Below, piece by piece: positions 35,299 through 45,358 of a DNA stretch of 64,000 nucleotides. Within the stretch, counting starts at the first letter, position 1, and each line of letters opens with the position of its first letter. The position numbers and the translations under genes were made by a program. Under the pieces are notes generated by a model. That model was not told the origin of the DNA, made no database searches, and worked only from the letters and a program-made list of their open reading frames with translations. Source of the DNA: Rhizobium giardinii bv. giardinii H152 (GTDB lineage Bacteria > Pseudomonadota > Alphaproteobacteria > Rhizobiales > Rhizobiaceae); NCBI RefSeq assembly GCF_000379605.1, contig NZ_KB902691.1:61055-125054 (forward strand), given 5' to 3'.

Positions 35299-36167
35299 CG
35301 CAATCCGGTCTGGTTCCTGATGGCATCACACCTTCCGGTCCCGCCGGATCGCACAATGCGTTCGTCACGCTGGTGACGAACGCCGACTACGCCATGGGAG
35401 CGACCGCGCTTGCCCGCTCCATCAGGCTGACGAACACCCTGGCGGATATTGTCGTACTCCATACGGGGGGAGTGAACGCGTCGGCATTGGAGCCATTGAT
35501 CGCGCTTGGGTGCCGGCTGGCTGCCACCGACCTCCTGCCGCTGTCGGATGCCTTCAACGAACGTCATGGCCGCAAGAATGTTCATGACACTGCCCCTTTC
35601 ACCAAGGGCCGCAAACCCGACTTCCACTCGCCGCTCGACAACTTCTGCAAGCTGCGGCTCTGGCAACTCACGGAATACGACCGCTGCATCTTCATCGATG
35701 CCGACGCGCTGGTGTTGAAGAACATCGACCGGTTTTTCGCCTATCCCGAATTTTCCGCAGCCCCCAACGTCTATGAGAGCCTTGCCGACTTTCACAGGCT
35801 GAACTCGGGCGTCTTCGTCGCCCAGCCGTCACGCCGGACGTTCGAAACCATGCTGACACGGCTTGATGCGCCCGATGCCTTCTGGCCGCGCACCGACCAG
35901 ACCTTTCTTGAGAAGTTCTTCCCCGACTGGCACGGCCTGCCTGTCACGATGAACATGCTGCAATATGTCTGGTTCAACATGCCGGAGCTGTGGGATTGGG
36001 CTTCGATCGGCGTACTGCACTACCAATATGAAAAACCTTGGGAAAAGGACCATCCAAAGGAACAAAGGCTGCGACCGCTGGTCAACCTGTGGCATGCTTT
36101 CTTCACAGGCGAGAACCTCCCGGACATTGCCAATCTGCCGAATCCGGGCCCGCCAAACCCGGACTGA
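35295..36167 (+). CDS. sqdD: Sulfolipid glycosyltransferase SqdD (GT8-like)
   Basis: Probably moves sulfoquinovose from UDP to diacylglycerol, by comparison with the sqdBDC operons of Rhodobacter and Sinorhizobium. The 290-residue protein is a glycogenin-like GT8: an N-terminal nucleotide fold (FVTLVTNADYAMGATALARS), the metal-binding DADAL (FIDADALVLKN), and HRLNSGVFVAQPS. It shares ATGA with the end of sqdB, so the two are coupled. It is not related to the plant or cyanobacterial SqdX/SQD2 transferases, which are GT4. Confidence 0.92.
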   Translation: MTQSGLVPDGITPSGPAGSHNAFVTLVTNADYAMGATALARSIRLTNTLADIVVLHTGGVNASALEPLIALGCRLAATDLLPLSDAFNERHGRKNVHDTAPFTKGRKPDFHSPLDNFCKLRLWQLTEYDRCIFIDADALVLKNIDRFFAYPEFSAAPNVYESLADFHRLNSGVFVAQPSRRTFETMLTRLDAPDAFWPRTDQTFLEKFFPDWHGLPVTMNMLQYVWFNMPELWDWASIGVLHYQYEKPWEKDHPKEQRLRPLVNLWHAFFTGENLPDIANLPNPGPPNPD

Positions 36168-36180
36168 ATTCAGGAAGCTC

Positions 36181-37068
36181 ATGACCCGCGTTCTCGTTTC
36201 CGGCGGCACAGGCTATGTTGGCCGCTTCATCGTCGAGCACCTGCTGGCGGGCGGCTACAAGGTCACCGTTGGCGGCCGCACCGCGCCCGAACCAGGCTTC
36301 TTTTCGAAGGACGTTCCCTTCGTTCCGCTGATCCTCGATCCCGAAGGAGACCAGATCGAGGCCTTCGACAACGTCTACTATTTCGTCCACGCCGCCTTCG
36401 ATCACCTGCCCGGAAAATTTCGCGGCGGCGAAGGAAGCGACCCCGATCGATTTCGTCGCGCCAATCTGGACGGCAGCGTAAGGCTGTTTGAAGCAGCGCG
36501 CGATGCCGGTGTTCGCCGCTGTGTCTTCCTGTCGAGCCGCGCCGCCTACGGTCTTCGTGCAGGCGCCGCTTTGCTGAGCGAAGGCATGCAGGCCAAGCCC
36601 GATACGCTCTATGGCGAGGTAAAGCTGCAGGCCGAGCGCAGCCTGCTTGCGCTTTGCGGCCATGGCTTCGTCGGCGTCAGCCTGCGGGCCACGGGGATTT
36701 ACGGTCCCGCCGGGCCGGGCCGAAAACACAAATGGGCAGCACTTTTTGAGAACTACCTGTCGGGAAAGGCCGTCTGCCCTCGTGCCGCGACGGAAGTGCA
36801 TGGCGAGGATGTCGCCAAAGCTGTGCGGTTGATGCTGGAGGCCGACGCCGTGCGAATCAATGGCGAGACCTTCAACCTGTCGGATATCCTGACCGACAAC
36901 CATGAAATCCTCTCCATGCTTCAGCGGGTGACCCACTGTCCGCATCCGCTGCCGGAACCAGCGGATGGCAGCGCCTGTAACCGGATGGCAACCTGCAAGA
37001 TCGAAGCGCTGGGCTGGAAGCCCGGCGGCAGGGATCTGCTGCGCCGGACGATCGAACGGCTGGCTTAA
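36181..37068 (+). CDS. sqdC: Sulfolipid biosynthesis protein SqdC, NAD(P)-dependent epimerase/reductase
   Basis: The third gene of the sulfolipid operon. Its exact step is not settled in the literature I recall; loss in Rhodobacter leads to an altered glycolipid. The 295-residue protein is an atypical SDR: VSGGTGYVGRFIVEHLL (nucleotide loop), SSRAAYG and Tyr/Lys in YGEVKLQAER. RATGIYGPAGPG follows. AGGAAG lies just before ATG 36181, 13 bases after sqdD. It ends at a palindromic element shared with the convergent phosphoesterase. Confidence 0.9.
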   Translation: MTRVLVSGGTGYVGRFIVEHLLAGGYKVTVGGRTAPEPGFFSKDVPFVPLILDPEGDQIEAFDNVYYFVHAAFDHLPGKFRGGEGSDPDRFRRANLDGSVRLFEAARDAGVRRCVFLSSRAAYGLRAGAALLSEGMQAKPDTLYGEVKLQAERSLLALCGHGFVGVSLRATGIYGPAGPGRKHKWAALFENYLSGKAVCPRAATEVHGEDVAKAVRLMLEADAVRINGETFNLSDILTDNHEILSMLQRVTHCPHPLPEPADGSACNRMATCKIEALGWKPGGRDLLRRTIERLA

Positions 37069-37071
37069 TTG

Positions 37072-37166
37072 ATCCCATACATGAGGTTGCCAATGCCCTT
37101 AGGTCTTCGACAAACCAAGGCGGGTGGTCTCACCCGCCGAGGGGAGCAGAAACTCATGTATGGGGT
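37072..37166. repeat. 95-bp palindromic intergenic element
   Basis: Ends ATCCCATACATGAG and CTCATGTATGGGGT form a 14-base inverted repeat with one mismatch. An inner hairpin GGCGGGT-GGTCTC-ACCCGCC lies at 37119-37138. It fills the whole gap between convergent sqdC and the phosphoesterase. The form suggests a small repeated element of rhizobia (a MITE or RIME-like sequence) that may also stop transcription both ways. Copy number cannot be judged here. Confidence 0.65.
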
Positions 37167-37170
37167 CAGG

Positions 37171-38073
37171 TTATCCGAGATCGATAACGACGATTTCCGG
37201 CGGCGAGCCGAAGCGGATGGGCGCGATGGAGCAGCCGAGACCACCCGAAATGATGATATTTCGATCATTCTCGACAACATGGCCGTAGGCATAACGATCG
37301 CCGAAACGCGACGGCACGACCGGTGAACGGCCAAAAAGACGCACCTGCCCGCCATGCGTATGCCCCGACAGCGTCAGCGAGACGCGTTTCGGGACCTGGG
37401 GAAAAATATCGGGCTCATGCGCAAGCAGGATGACCGGCGCATTATCGGTGACTTGCGCCAGTGTTCCATCGAGGTCGTCGAGCCCGGTCATCCATTGGCG
37501 GTTCCACTTCTTGCCTGGCAGCAGGGCCAACTGGTCCTCAAGGCCGGCAAGCCAAAATCCATGTCCATCTTTTTCCAGGCGGACCGCCTGATTGCCATAG
37601 ACCGGGATGCCGACATCTCGCAGCGCGCGGTGCCCGAACGTGTCGCCGCTACCGATCTGCTGCGCGGCCTTGTCTTCCCACCAGTCGTGATTGCCGAGGA
37701 TCGCATGGACACCGAGCGGCGCGCTCAAGGTTGCAAGCGCCTTCGACCATTCGTCCGAATGCACGTAGCGCGTCACCAGATTCATGCCCGTGGCGTAGTC
37801 GCCGAGAAGAACCGTGACGTCACCGCCGAGCGTGTTGGCATGAGCGCAAATGGACGCGATGCGACTGGCCGACATCCAAGGCTCGCAGGCGTGAATGTCC
37901 GCCAGGGCAACCACCCGCAGCTTCAGTCCCGGCGTCCAGCCCGGCGGCGTCAGCGTGTAGCGCGTGACATTCAACCGGACAAGCGGCTCGAAGGCGAAGG
38001 AATAGCCGCCGAGCGCCATCATCCCGCCGACACCGCCGCCGAGAAATTTCAGAAAGCCGCGCCGTGTGATCAC
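37171..38073 (-). CDS. Tat-exported calcineurin-like metallophosphoesterase
   Basis: A 300-residue phosphoesterase. The twin-Arg leader TRRGFLKFLGG signals Tat export or membrane anchoring. Metal-binding motifs follow in order: ALADIHACEPWM, VLLGDYATG, LGNHDWW, LLAHEPD and SGHTHGGQVRLFG, the full dinuclear set. It begins with GTG right after the ruvB stop (TGA-GTG), so translation is coupled to the Holliday-junction genes. Relatives include YaeI-like enzymes, some acting on lipid A precursors; the substrate is unknown here. Confidence 0.9.
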   Translation of the reverse strand: MITRRGFLKFLGGGVGGMMALGGYSFAFEPLVRLNVTRYTLTPPGWTPGLKLRVVALADIHACEPWMSASRIASICAHANTLGGDVTVLLGDYATGMNLVTRYVHSDEWSKALATLSAPLGVHAILGNHDWWEDKAAQQIGSGDTFGHRALRDVGIPVYGNQAVRLEKDGHGFWLAGLEDQLALLPGKKWNRQWMTGLDDLDGTLAQVTDNAPVILLAHEPDIFPQVPKRVSLTLSGHTHGGQVRLFGRSPVVPSRFGDRYAYGHVVENDRNIIISGGLGCSIAPIRFGSPPEIVVIDLG

Positions 38074-39114
<1,041 letters not shown>

Positions 39115-39153
39115 AAAAACTCAATCTCATGCCGCGGACACGATGGCAACGCA

Positions 39154-39771
39154 CTAACGCGCCAGTTCCTTCAACCCCAGCCGGATCAGCTTGGCGCTGT
39201 CGGCGCCCTCGCCGCCATTCTTCAATGCCGCCGCTACCGCGTTTGCCGCCTGATCACGCGAGTAGCCGAGATTGCTGAGGGCCGACACCGCATCAGCCAC
39301 CGGCGCTGCGGCGACACCTTCGCCAAGCTCCTGCTTCAGACCGATATTGGCCGCCGCCTCGCCGGCGAAGGCGGGCGCCTTGTTCTTCAGTTCGGTCACG
39401 ATGCGCACCGCGACCTTCGGGCCGACACCCGGCGCCCGCGACACGGAGGTCTTGTCCTGCAGCGCGATTGCATTCGCCAGTTCGCCGGGCGTGAGAACCG
39501 AGAGCACCGCCAGCGCCACCTTGGAGCCGACACCCTGAACGCTCTGTAAGAGCCGGAACCACTCCCGCTCCAGCGCCGTCAGGAAGCCGAACAGCCGCAG
39601 CTGGTCCTCGCGCACATAGGTCTCGATGAAGAGTACGACCGCCTCGCCCGGCGAGCCTATTCTGGATAATGTCCGCGACGAGCAATGCGCGACATAGCCG
39701 ACGCCGTGGACATCCACGACGACATGGTCGTCGCCGATCTCGTCGATCGTTCCCTTGAGTTTGCCGATCAT
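39154..39771 (-). CDS. ruvA: Holliday junction DNA-binding protein RuvA
   Basis: A tetramer that grips the four-way junction and loads RuvB. The 205-residue protein shows domain I ([20 protein letters not shown]), two helix-hairpin-helix motifs in domain II ([14 protein letters not shown] and [16 protein letters not shown]) and a flexible link to the RuvB-binding domain III ([16 protein letters not shown]). In this genome it is separated from ruvC by a toxin-antitoxin pair. Confidence 0.96.
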   Translation of the reverse strand: MIGKLKGTIDEIGDDHVVVDVHGVGYVAHCSSRTLSRIGSPGEAVVLFIETYVREDQLRLFGFLTALEREWFRLLQSVQGVGSKVALAVLSVLTPGELANAIALQDKTSVSRAPGVGPKVAVRIVTELKNKAPAFAGEAAANIGLKQELGEGVAAAPVADAVSALSNLGYSRDQAANAVAAALKNGGEGADSAKLIRLGLKELAR

Positions 39772-39784
39772 GGCGAAAAATCCT

Positions 39785-40204
39785 TCATGGGTGGGTCTCC
39801 GGCGTGATCAGTTCGACGGAAGGGAAATAGGAACTGTATCTGGCTCCATCGCGCGTCAAAAGACGATAGCGCCGCCAATCTGCATGGGCGCCTATCAGGA
39901 AGTCGGGCAAGGTTCTTTCCCGCTGACCACCCGCGAGACGATAGGCGCGATGCGCCTTTCCCGCACGGAAAGCGGCTTCGAAGGGTATATTTTCGCGCTT
40001 CGCATCCAGCCATCCCAAAGCGGCAAGCAACTCGCCTTCGGAAATGGGCGAAGCGGCAAGTTCCGACCAGACGACGGGACTAAGGATTAAAATTCCATTA
40101 TGCAATGACTGCCGCAACGCCTCCAGCGACCAATTGCGAATAGGCGTTTCAGGACCAAGAACATCGATAAAAACATTCGTATCAACGAGAGTGGAGATCG
40201 TCAC
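39785..40204 (-). CDS. PIN-domain toxin (VapC-like)
   Basis: A predicted endoribonuclease of the type II VapC group. The 139-residue protein has the four PIN acidic residues: Asp8 ([13 protein letters not shown]), Glu48 (VVWSELAAS), Asp101 ([11 protein letters not shown]) and Asp119 (LLTRDGARY). Its start overlaps the end of the antitoxin gene by 23 bases, the usual coupled order. Its stop lies 13 bases before ruvA. It lowers cell growth when freed, by family knowledge; the RNA target is unknown. Confidence 0.9.
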   Translation of the reverse strand: MTISTLVDTNVFIDVLGPETPIRNWSLEALRQSLHNGILILSPVVWSELAASPISEGELLAALGWLDAKRENIPFEAAFRAGKAHRAYRLAGGQRERTLPDFLIGAHADWRRYRLLTRDGARYSSYFPSVELITPETHP

Positions 40205-40448
40205 GCTCGCCCCGCAGCCAAAGCATAAACTCGTCCGTCGTCATGCCACCGGCATCAAATGTTCCCTTGACGCGCGAAGCCCAGTCGTCGAAATCCCGTA
40301 TGACATTTTGATCTTCGGGATTGTCGACGCGTACCAGCAATGCGCCGTCACCCGACGCAACGAAATCCACTTCCGATCCCGGCACTATGCCAAGACGATC
40401 TCTGATTTCCTTCGGGATGGTGACCTGGCCTTTTTCAGTGACGCGCAT
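40182..40448 (-). CDS. AbrB/SpoVT-domain antitoxin
   Basis: An 88-residue partner for the PIN toxin. The N-terminal swapped-hairpin DNA-binding domain is clear: MRVTEKGQVTIPKEIRDRLG and VPGSEVDFVASGDGALLV. The tail (about 50-88, acidic with DDWASRVKGTFDAGGM) probably wraps the toxin. Such antitoxins bind their own promoter, so the pair may repress itself from the 55-base gap after ruvC. It sits inside the ruvC-ruvAB cluster. Confidence 0.9.
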   Translation of the reverse strand: MRVTEKGQVTIPKEIRDRLGIVPGSEVDFVASGDGALLVRVDNPEDQNVIRDFDDWASRVKGTFDAGGMTTDEFMLWLRGERDDLHSR

Positions 40449-40503
40449 GGTAATACCTCTGCAGTATTACTTAGCCGCCAAAACGGAACAAGTCAAGAAC
40501 AAA

Positions 40504-41016
40504 TCAACCCGCCAGCGCCGCCAGCCGCATCCGCGCCGCACCGCGATTGTGCGCATGGCAGATGGCGATCGCCAGCGCATCGGCCGCATCATTGCCCTTG
40601 AATTCGGCCTTCGGCATCAGGATTTTCAGCATCATGTGGATCTGCTGCTTCTCGCCGTGGCCGACGCCGATGACCGCCTTCTTGACTGCGTTCGGCGCAT
40701 ATTCTGAGACCTGCAAGCCGGCCCGCGCCGGGACCAGCATGGCGATGCCGCGCGCCTGGCCGAGTTTCAGCGTCGCCACCGCATCCTTGTTGACGAAGGT
40801 CTGCTCGACCGCCGCCTCGTCCGGTTTGTGACCGTGGATCACCTCCGCCAATCCGTCATGCAACTGGCAAAGGCGCGAAGCAAGGTCCATGTCGCCATCG
40901 GAGATGACGGTGCCTGAAGCGACGAAGCGCAAGGAGTTGCCGAGCGTGTCGATAATGCCCCAGCCGGTGCGGCGAAGTCCCGGATCGATGCCGATGATAC
41001 GAATCGTATTTTGCAT
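40504..41016 (-). CDS. ruvC: Holliday junction resolvase RuvC
   Basis: Cuts four-way junctions in step with RuvAB. The 170-residue protein has RNase H-like acidic residues in [14 protein letters not shown] (Asp11), in [19 protein letters not shown] (the catalytic Glu), and near the end [15 protein letters not shown]. Length is normal. It is the promoter-proximal gene of a ruvC-antitoxin-toxin-ruvA-ruvB array. Confidence 0.96.
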   Translation of the reverse strand: MQNTIRIIGIDPGLRRTGWGIIDTLGNSLRFVASGTVISDGDMDLASRLCQLHDGLAEVIHGHKPDEAAVEQTFVNKDAVATLKLGQARGIAMLVPARAGLQVSEYAPNAVKKAVIGVGHGEKQQIHMMLKILMPKAEFKGNDAADALAIAICHAHNRGAARMRLAALAG

Positions 41017-41188
41017 GCTGAAATCCTATTCCCGATACCAGGACGCTGCCAGCGAAATGTGAACAAAACAAAAACATTCGCATGAGCGAGCAAGAACTGA
41101 TCCTGCACCCACTCTCTCCGCCGGGCTTGGATTTACGGAATTCGATCTTACATAGGCTTTTATCAAAATCGTTGATCAAAGGCTTATC

Positions 41189-42190
41189 ATGGTCCCCTTT
41201 TCCATCCTCGACCTCTCGCCGATCACGCAAGGGTCCGACGCGTCCCAGGCCCTGCAGAACTCGCGCCGACTGGCGCAGGAAGCGGAAGCGGCGGGCTACA
41301 AGCGCTTCTGGGTGGCCGAGCATCACGGCATGAAAGGCATTGCCAGTGCCGCAACCTCCATCGTCATTTCCCACGTGGCCGCCGGCACGAAGACGATCCG
41401 CGTCGGCTCCGGCGGCATCATGTTGCCGAACCATTCGCCGCTGGTGATCGCCGAGCAGTTCGGAACACTCGAAGCGCTTTATCCCGGCCGTATCGATCTT
41501 GGCCTCGGTCGCGCCCCCGGAACGGACATGCGCACCGCCGCAGCGCTTCGCCGCAACATGGAGACGAGCGCCAACACTTTTCCGAACGATGTGGTCGAAT
41601 TGCAAGCGCTGCTCGGCCCGGTCAACGAGGGGCAGGACCTGATCGCCATCCCCGGCGCCGACAGCAACGTGCCGATCTGGCTGCTCGGCTCGAGCCATTT
41701 CAGCGCCCATCTTGCCGGCATGCTCGGCCTGCCCTTTGCCTTCGCCTCGCATTTTGCGCCCGATATGCTTATGTCGGCGCTGGAGATCTATCGCGAGCGC
41801 TTCGAGCCGTCACAATATCTCGACCATCCGCATGCCATGGTCGGCATCATGGGTGTCGCCGCCGATACGGATGACGAGGCAAACCACCTCTTCACCTCGA
41901 TGCAGCAATCCTTTGTCGCGCTGCGCCGCAATGCGCGCGGCCAGTTTCCGCCGCCTGTCTTCTCCATGGACGGGCTGTGGAGCGAGACGGAAAAGATCTT
42001 CGTCGATCACGCGATGACCTATGCGGTCGTCGGCGGCCCGGAAACGCTCAGGACGAAGCTCGACCGCTTCCTCGGAGAAACGCAGGCCGACGAGTTGATC
42101 ATCTCGATGCCGATCTACGACATGGAGGCGCGGCTGAAATCCGTACGCCGGTTTGCCGAGGCGCAACGGGACTTGGCGAAGGCCGCATAA
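41189..42190 (+). CDS. Luciferase-like flavin monooxygenase (MsnO8 type)
   Basis: A 333-residue TIM-barrel enzyme that likely uses reduced FMN and oxygen. N-terminal [20 protein letters not shown] and [20 protein letters not shown] mark the MsnO8/YhbW group of bacterial luciferase relatives. [20 protein letters not shown] and [13 protein letters not shown] follow. It starts 172 bases from divergent ruvC and ends at a shared terminator with yebC. The substrate is unknown. Confidence 0.92.
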   Translation: MVPFSILDLSPITQGSDASQALQNSRRLAQEAEAAGYKRFWVAEHHGMKGIASAATSIVISHVAAGTKTIRVGSGGIMLPNHSPLVIAEQFGTLEALYPGRIDLGLGRAPGTDMRTAAALRRNMETSANTFPNDVVELQALLGPVNEGQDLIAIPGADSNVPIWLLGSSHFSAHLAGMLGLPFAFASHFAPDMLMSALEIYRERFEPSQYLDHPHAMVGIMGVAADTDDEANHLFTSMQQSFVALRRNARGQFPPPVFSMDGLWSETEKIFVDHAMTYAVVGGPETLRTKLDRFLGETQADELIISMPIYDMEARLKSVRRFAEAQRDLAKAA

Positions 42191-42220
42191 CGAAAAGCCC
42201 GGCTAATACCGGGCTTTTCG
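42191..42220. terminator. Bidirectional terminator between monooxygenase and yebC
   Basis: AAAAGCCCGG pairs with CCGGGCTTTT around six bases. With T on one side and A on the other it works for both convergent genes. Confidence 0.9.
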
Positions 42221-42233
42221 AAGAAGGGCTCGA

Positions 42234-42980
42234 TCAGGCCGAAAGCTTGGCCATGACTTCGTCGGAGACTTCGAAGTTGGTGTAGACATTCTGCACGTCG
42301 TCGTCGTCTTCCAGAGTGTCGATCAGCTTCATCAGCGACTGGGCACGTTCTTCATCGACCGGAACGGTATTCTGGGGCCGCCAGATAGCCTTGACCATGT
42401 CGGCTTCGCCGAGGGTTGCTTCAAGCGCCTTGGAGACCTCGCCGATATCCTCGAAACCGCAGGTGATGTAATGGCCGTCCTCGTCGGTCGTGACGTCTTC
42501 GGCGCCGGCTTCGATTGCCGCCTCCATCACCGTGTCGGCATCGCCGGCCGACAGCTTGTAGGAGATTTCGCCGACACGGTCGAAGGAGAAGGAAACCGAC
42601 CCGGTTTCGCCGAGCGCACCGCCAGCCTTGGTGAAGGTCGAGCGGACGTTGGAGGCGGTACGATTGCGGTTGTCGGTCAGCGCCTCGACGATGACGGCAA
42701 CGCCACCCGGGCCATAGCCTTCGTAGCGTACGGCCTCGTAGTTTTCGCCATCGGCGCCGGAGCCCTTCTTGATGGCGCGTTCGATGTTGTCCTTCGGCAT
42801 CGACTGTGCCTTGGCGTTCTGGATCGCCAGACGCAGGCGCGCGTTCATGGTCGGGTCAGGCAGGCCGCCCTTGACCGCGACGGTGATTTCGCGCGCGAGC
42901 TTGGAGAACATTTTCGACCGCACCGCGTCCTGGCGACCCTTGCGGTGCATGATGTTTTTGAACTGTGAATGGCCGGCCAT
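42234..42980 (-). CDS. YebC/PmpR family regulatory or translation factor
   Basis: A 248-residue member of a universal family. Members are described as transcriptional regulators, and recently as factors that ease ribosome stalling on Pro-rich stretches. It begins [19 protein letters not shown] and has [35 protein letters not shown] and [14 protein letters not shown], all hallmark stretches. Length is normal. YebC often neighbours ruvC, and does so here with one gene between. Confidence 0.94.
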   Translation of the reverse strand: MAGHSQFKNIMHRKGRQDAVRSKMFSKLAREITVAVKGGLPDPTMNARLRLAIQNAKAQSMPKDNIERAIKKGSGADGENYEAVRYEGYGPGGVAVIVEALTDNRNRTASNVRSTFTKAGGALGETGSVSFSFDRVGEISYKLSAGDADTVMEAAIEAGAEDVTTDEDGHYITCGFEDIGEVSKALEATLGEADMVKAIWRPQNTVPVDEERAQSLMKLIDTLEDDDDVQNVYTNFEVSDEVMAKLSA

Positions 42981-43068
42981 GGCGCCCTCTTCGCATATTT
43001 GTCATGTTTTGGAATTGGGCGCCTTATAGTTTCATTGGCGCTTTGCGTCCAGCAGGGGCGGCTTTTTT

Positions 43069-43545
43069 TCAGTTGGCCTCAATCCGCCGGCGACTGAGAA
43101 AGAAGGAGTGGCCGTCATTACGCTCGCAGGAAAGGCCCCTGCGGGTGGAGCGGCAGGAGAAAGGCCCTGCCGCCCAGGTCTGACCATAGTCAAGCACCGG
43201 GCCGGCGGAGCAGCAGCCCTGGTCGCCTACATCATGAAGGAGGGTCGCCGCACCGTTTCGCGCCAGCGCGGCCCGAACGTAGCGCGGCGCGACGCGGTCG
43301 CAGGAAAGCTCCGGGCCGCCGTCGGCTGGCTGGTAGACCTCCGTTCCACCCTCCGGCGTATAGACACAGCCAATATTGCCGGATGGCAGCACGAATTCTT
43401 GCCGCTGACCGAACGATTTCGTTTCCTGCACGGCGACGACCTTGTCGCCTTCTGCCGTCGGCATGCGCGGCGGCGGGGCGCCATCAGCAATAGCAAGCGA
43501 AGTCATGGGAAGGAGGGCAAGCGTACAGACGGCGAAAAATCTCAT
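43069..43545 (-). CDS. Periplasmic DUF6636-like Cys-rich protein
   Basis: A 158-residue exported protein of unknown function. The signal peptide is MRFFAVCTLALLPMTSLAIA. The mature part has FVLPSGNIGCVYTPEGG, ELSCDRVAPRYVR, a Cys-Cys pair (GDQGCCSAGP) and FSCRSTRRGLSCERNDGHSF. These features recall DUF6636 proteins and suggest disulfides. It ends with LSRRRIEAN. It is followed upstream, on the same strand, by a metallohydrolase-like gene 31 bases away. Confidence 0.8.
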   Translation of the reverse strand: MRFFAVCTLALLPMTSLAIADGAPPPRMPTAEGDKVVAVQETKSFGQRQEFVLPSGNIGCVYTPEGGTEVYQPADGGPELSCDRVAPRYVRAALARNGAATLLHDVGDQGCCSAGPVLDYGQTWAAGPFSCRSTRRGLSCERNDGHSFFLSRRRIEAN

Positions 43546-43576
43546 TCCATCGATCCTGACAATGTGTCCCCGAAGG

Positions 43577-44413
43577 TCAGACGCCCTGCAGGATATAAAT
43601 CAAGGGCTTCCTTGGCAAGGAACGCACCGAAACGCTGACGCTTGCTTCCACCGCAAAACTCCTGTCGAAGGTATCGCCGAACATCTGCAGGAAATTCGTG
43701 ACCGGCGGCCCGCGCCGGTGCATCGGCAGGATCAGGGCCGAGCGCAGCCGCGTCACCACCCGGCTCATGCTTTCCGCGCCCATCGTCAGACCGCCATCGA
43801 CCGGCACCATCAGCACGTCCAGGCGGCCGATCTCGGCATAGTCGCTCTCGTCGAGTTCATGATGCAGGTGGCCGAGATGGCCGATGCAGAGACCTGCGAC
43901 CTCGAAAATGAAGATGGAATTGCCATCCGGCTCCATCATCCCGCCACCGGCGCGAATGTCGGTCGTCACATTGCGGATATAGGTGTCGCCGATGACGACG
44001 TCGTGATCCGCCGGATCGCCGTCGTCACCCCATCCGTGCAAGACATGCTGGATCGCCGGATCGGGCGTCAGCGTGTAGTGGCTGGAATGCGCCTTGTTCA
44101 TCGTCACCACGTCCGGCGTCTTCGGCGGCACATACCAGCCGCTATAATCGGTCGCGATCGACACGCCGCCGGGCGTCTCGATGAGGAAGGTCGAATGGCC
44201 GATATAGGTGATCTTCACCTCGTCGCTCGCCAAATGCGCATTCAACGCGCTCTGCGGCTTGAAACTGGCAAAGGCGACATCGGGAAGCACCTGCGCGATC
44301 GCCTGGCACTGGCTGATCGGCTGGGCCGATCCCTGCGCAAGCGCCGGCATCGGCGAGAGAAAGTACAACAGCGAGATGGCGGCAAACGGGAGGAGGAGAT
44401 ATCGCAGCATCAT
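43577..44413 (-). CDS. Exported metallo-beta-lactamase-fold protein, degenerate metal site
   Basis: A 278-residue precursor with a signal peptide (MMLRYLLLPFAAISLLYFL, cleavage near ALA). The fold is suggested by ITYIGHSTFLIETPGGVSIA and the later GHLGHLHHELDESDYAEIG and DVLMVPVDGG, as in UlaG-type hydrolases. The place of the usual HxHxDH motif reads NKAHSSHYT, lacking the first His and the catalytic Asp. Activity may therefore be altered. Two adjacent ATGs (44413, 44410) and a TTG at 44428 are possible starts; the start is uncertain by a few codons. Confidence 0.78.
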   Translation of the reverse strand: MMLRYLLLPFAAISLLYFLSPMPALAQGSAQPISQCQAIAQVLPDVAFASFKPQSALNAHLASDEVKITYIGHSTFLIETPGGVSIATDYSGWYVPPKTPDVVTMNKAHSSHYTLTPDPAIQHVLHGWGDDGDPADHDVVIGDTYIRNVTTDIRAGGGMMEPDGNSIFIFEVAGLCIGHLGHLHHELDESDYAEIGRLDVLMVPVDGGLTMGAESMSRVVTRLRSALILPMHRRGPPVTNFLQMFGDTFDRSFAVEASVSVSVRSLPRKPLIYILQGV

Positions 44414-44477
44414 GCACCCCGCAGTCAAGGATTTGCATGGACCTTGAGGATAGGCAGGACGAACGCGACGTCCAGCG

Positions 44478-44505
44478 GCGATTGTGTGCGGTCGCTCACA
44501 ATCGC
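44478..44505. other. Perfect 9-bp inverted repeat
   Basis: GCGATTGTG and CACAATCGC flank ten bases in the spacer between ymdB and the metallohydrolase-like gene. No T run on either side. It may be an operator for the downstream gene or a weak end signal for ymdB. Confidence 0.45.
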
Positions 44506-44533
44506 GTCATTGGCTTCCGTACGATGCGGCAGT

Positions 44534-45358
44534 TCAAGCCCAGAAGGCCGGTATGGCCTCCGCCAGCCTTGGTCCGATCCGAAGCGGTGCGATATTTTCC
44601 GCAAGGCCGGTGCGATCGGAAATCTCCACGCCGACGCCACAGATGGTGGCCGGGCCGGACGCCGCCTCGAAGCGGCCCTTCGGCATCTTCGAGATGAAGC
44701 GGTTCAGCGGCTCTTCCTTTTCCATGCCGAGCGACGAGTCATAATCGCCGCACATGCCGGCATCCGACATGTAAGCGGTGCCGCCATTGAGGATCTGGTG
44801 GTCGGCCGTCGGTACATGCGTATGGGTGCCGACGACGAAGCTGGCGCGACCGTCGACGAAATGGCCGAAGCACTGCTTCTCGCTGGTCGCTTCCGCATGG
44901 AAATCGAAGATGATGGCGTCCGCCTGTTCCTTCAGCGGACAGGCGTCAAGAATGGCCTCCGCCGCCTTGAAGGGATCGTCCAGTTCCGGATGCATGAAGA
45001 CGCGGCCCATGACATTGGCGACGAGTACGCGCGCGCCGTTGCGGGCGAAATAGAGATTGGAGCCGCGGCCGGGCGTGCCTGCCGGATAATTGGCCGGACG
45101 CAGGAACTGGTCGTGCCGCTCGCAGAAGGTAACGGCCTCTTTCTGGTCCCAGACGTGATTGCCGGTGGTCACCACATCGGCGCCGGCATTGATGGTTTCG
45201 AGAAAGATATCCTCGGTGATGCCGAAGCCGCCGGCGGCATTCTCGCCGTTGACGATGACGAAATCGAGCTTCAGATCGCTGATCAGACCGGGCAATCGGT
45301 CCCAGACCGCCGTCCGGCCGGTCTTGCCAACCATGTCACCCAGAAACAAAAGTCTCAT
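44534..45358 (-). CDS. ymdB: YmdB-family metallophosphoesterase
   Basis: A 274-residue enzyme of the TIGR00282 family; the Bacillus member hydrolyses 2',3'-cyclic nucleotides. Metal-binding motifs: FLGDMVGKTGR, VNGENAAGG, TTGNHVWDQKE, FDFHAEATSEK and VGTHTHVPTAD. Conserved CGDYDSSLGM follows. Its start overlaps the end of the formyl-THF cyclo-ligase gene by 23 bases, so the two are coupled. This pairing downstream of 6S RNA is usual in Rhizobiales. Confidence 0.94.
   Translation of the reverse strand: MRLLFLGDMVGKTGRTAVWDRLPGLISDLKLDFVIVNGENAAGGFGITEDIFLETINAGADVVTTGNHVWDQKEAVTFCERHDQFLRPANYPAGTPGRGSNLYFARNGARVLVANVMGRVFMHPELDDPFKAAEAILDACPLKEQADAIIFDFHAEATSEKQCFGHFVDGRASFVVGTHTHVPTADHQILNGGTAYMSDAGMCGDYDSSLGMEKEEPLNRFISKMPKGRFEAASGPATICGVGVEISDRTGLAENIAPLRIGPRLAEAIPAFWA

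Noticed and set aside
41171..41182. TTGATCAA in the ruvC/monooxygenase spacer as an FNR/FixK site
   Set aside because: The half-sites abut with no four-base spacer, so it does not match the TTGAT-N4-ATCAA consensus.
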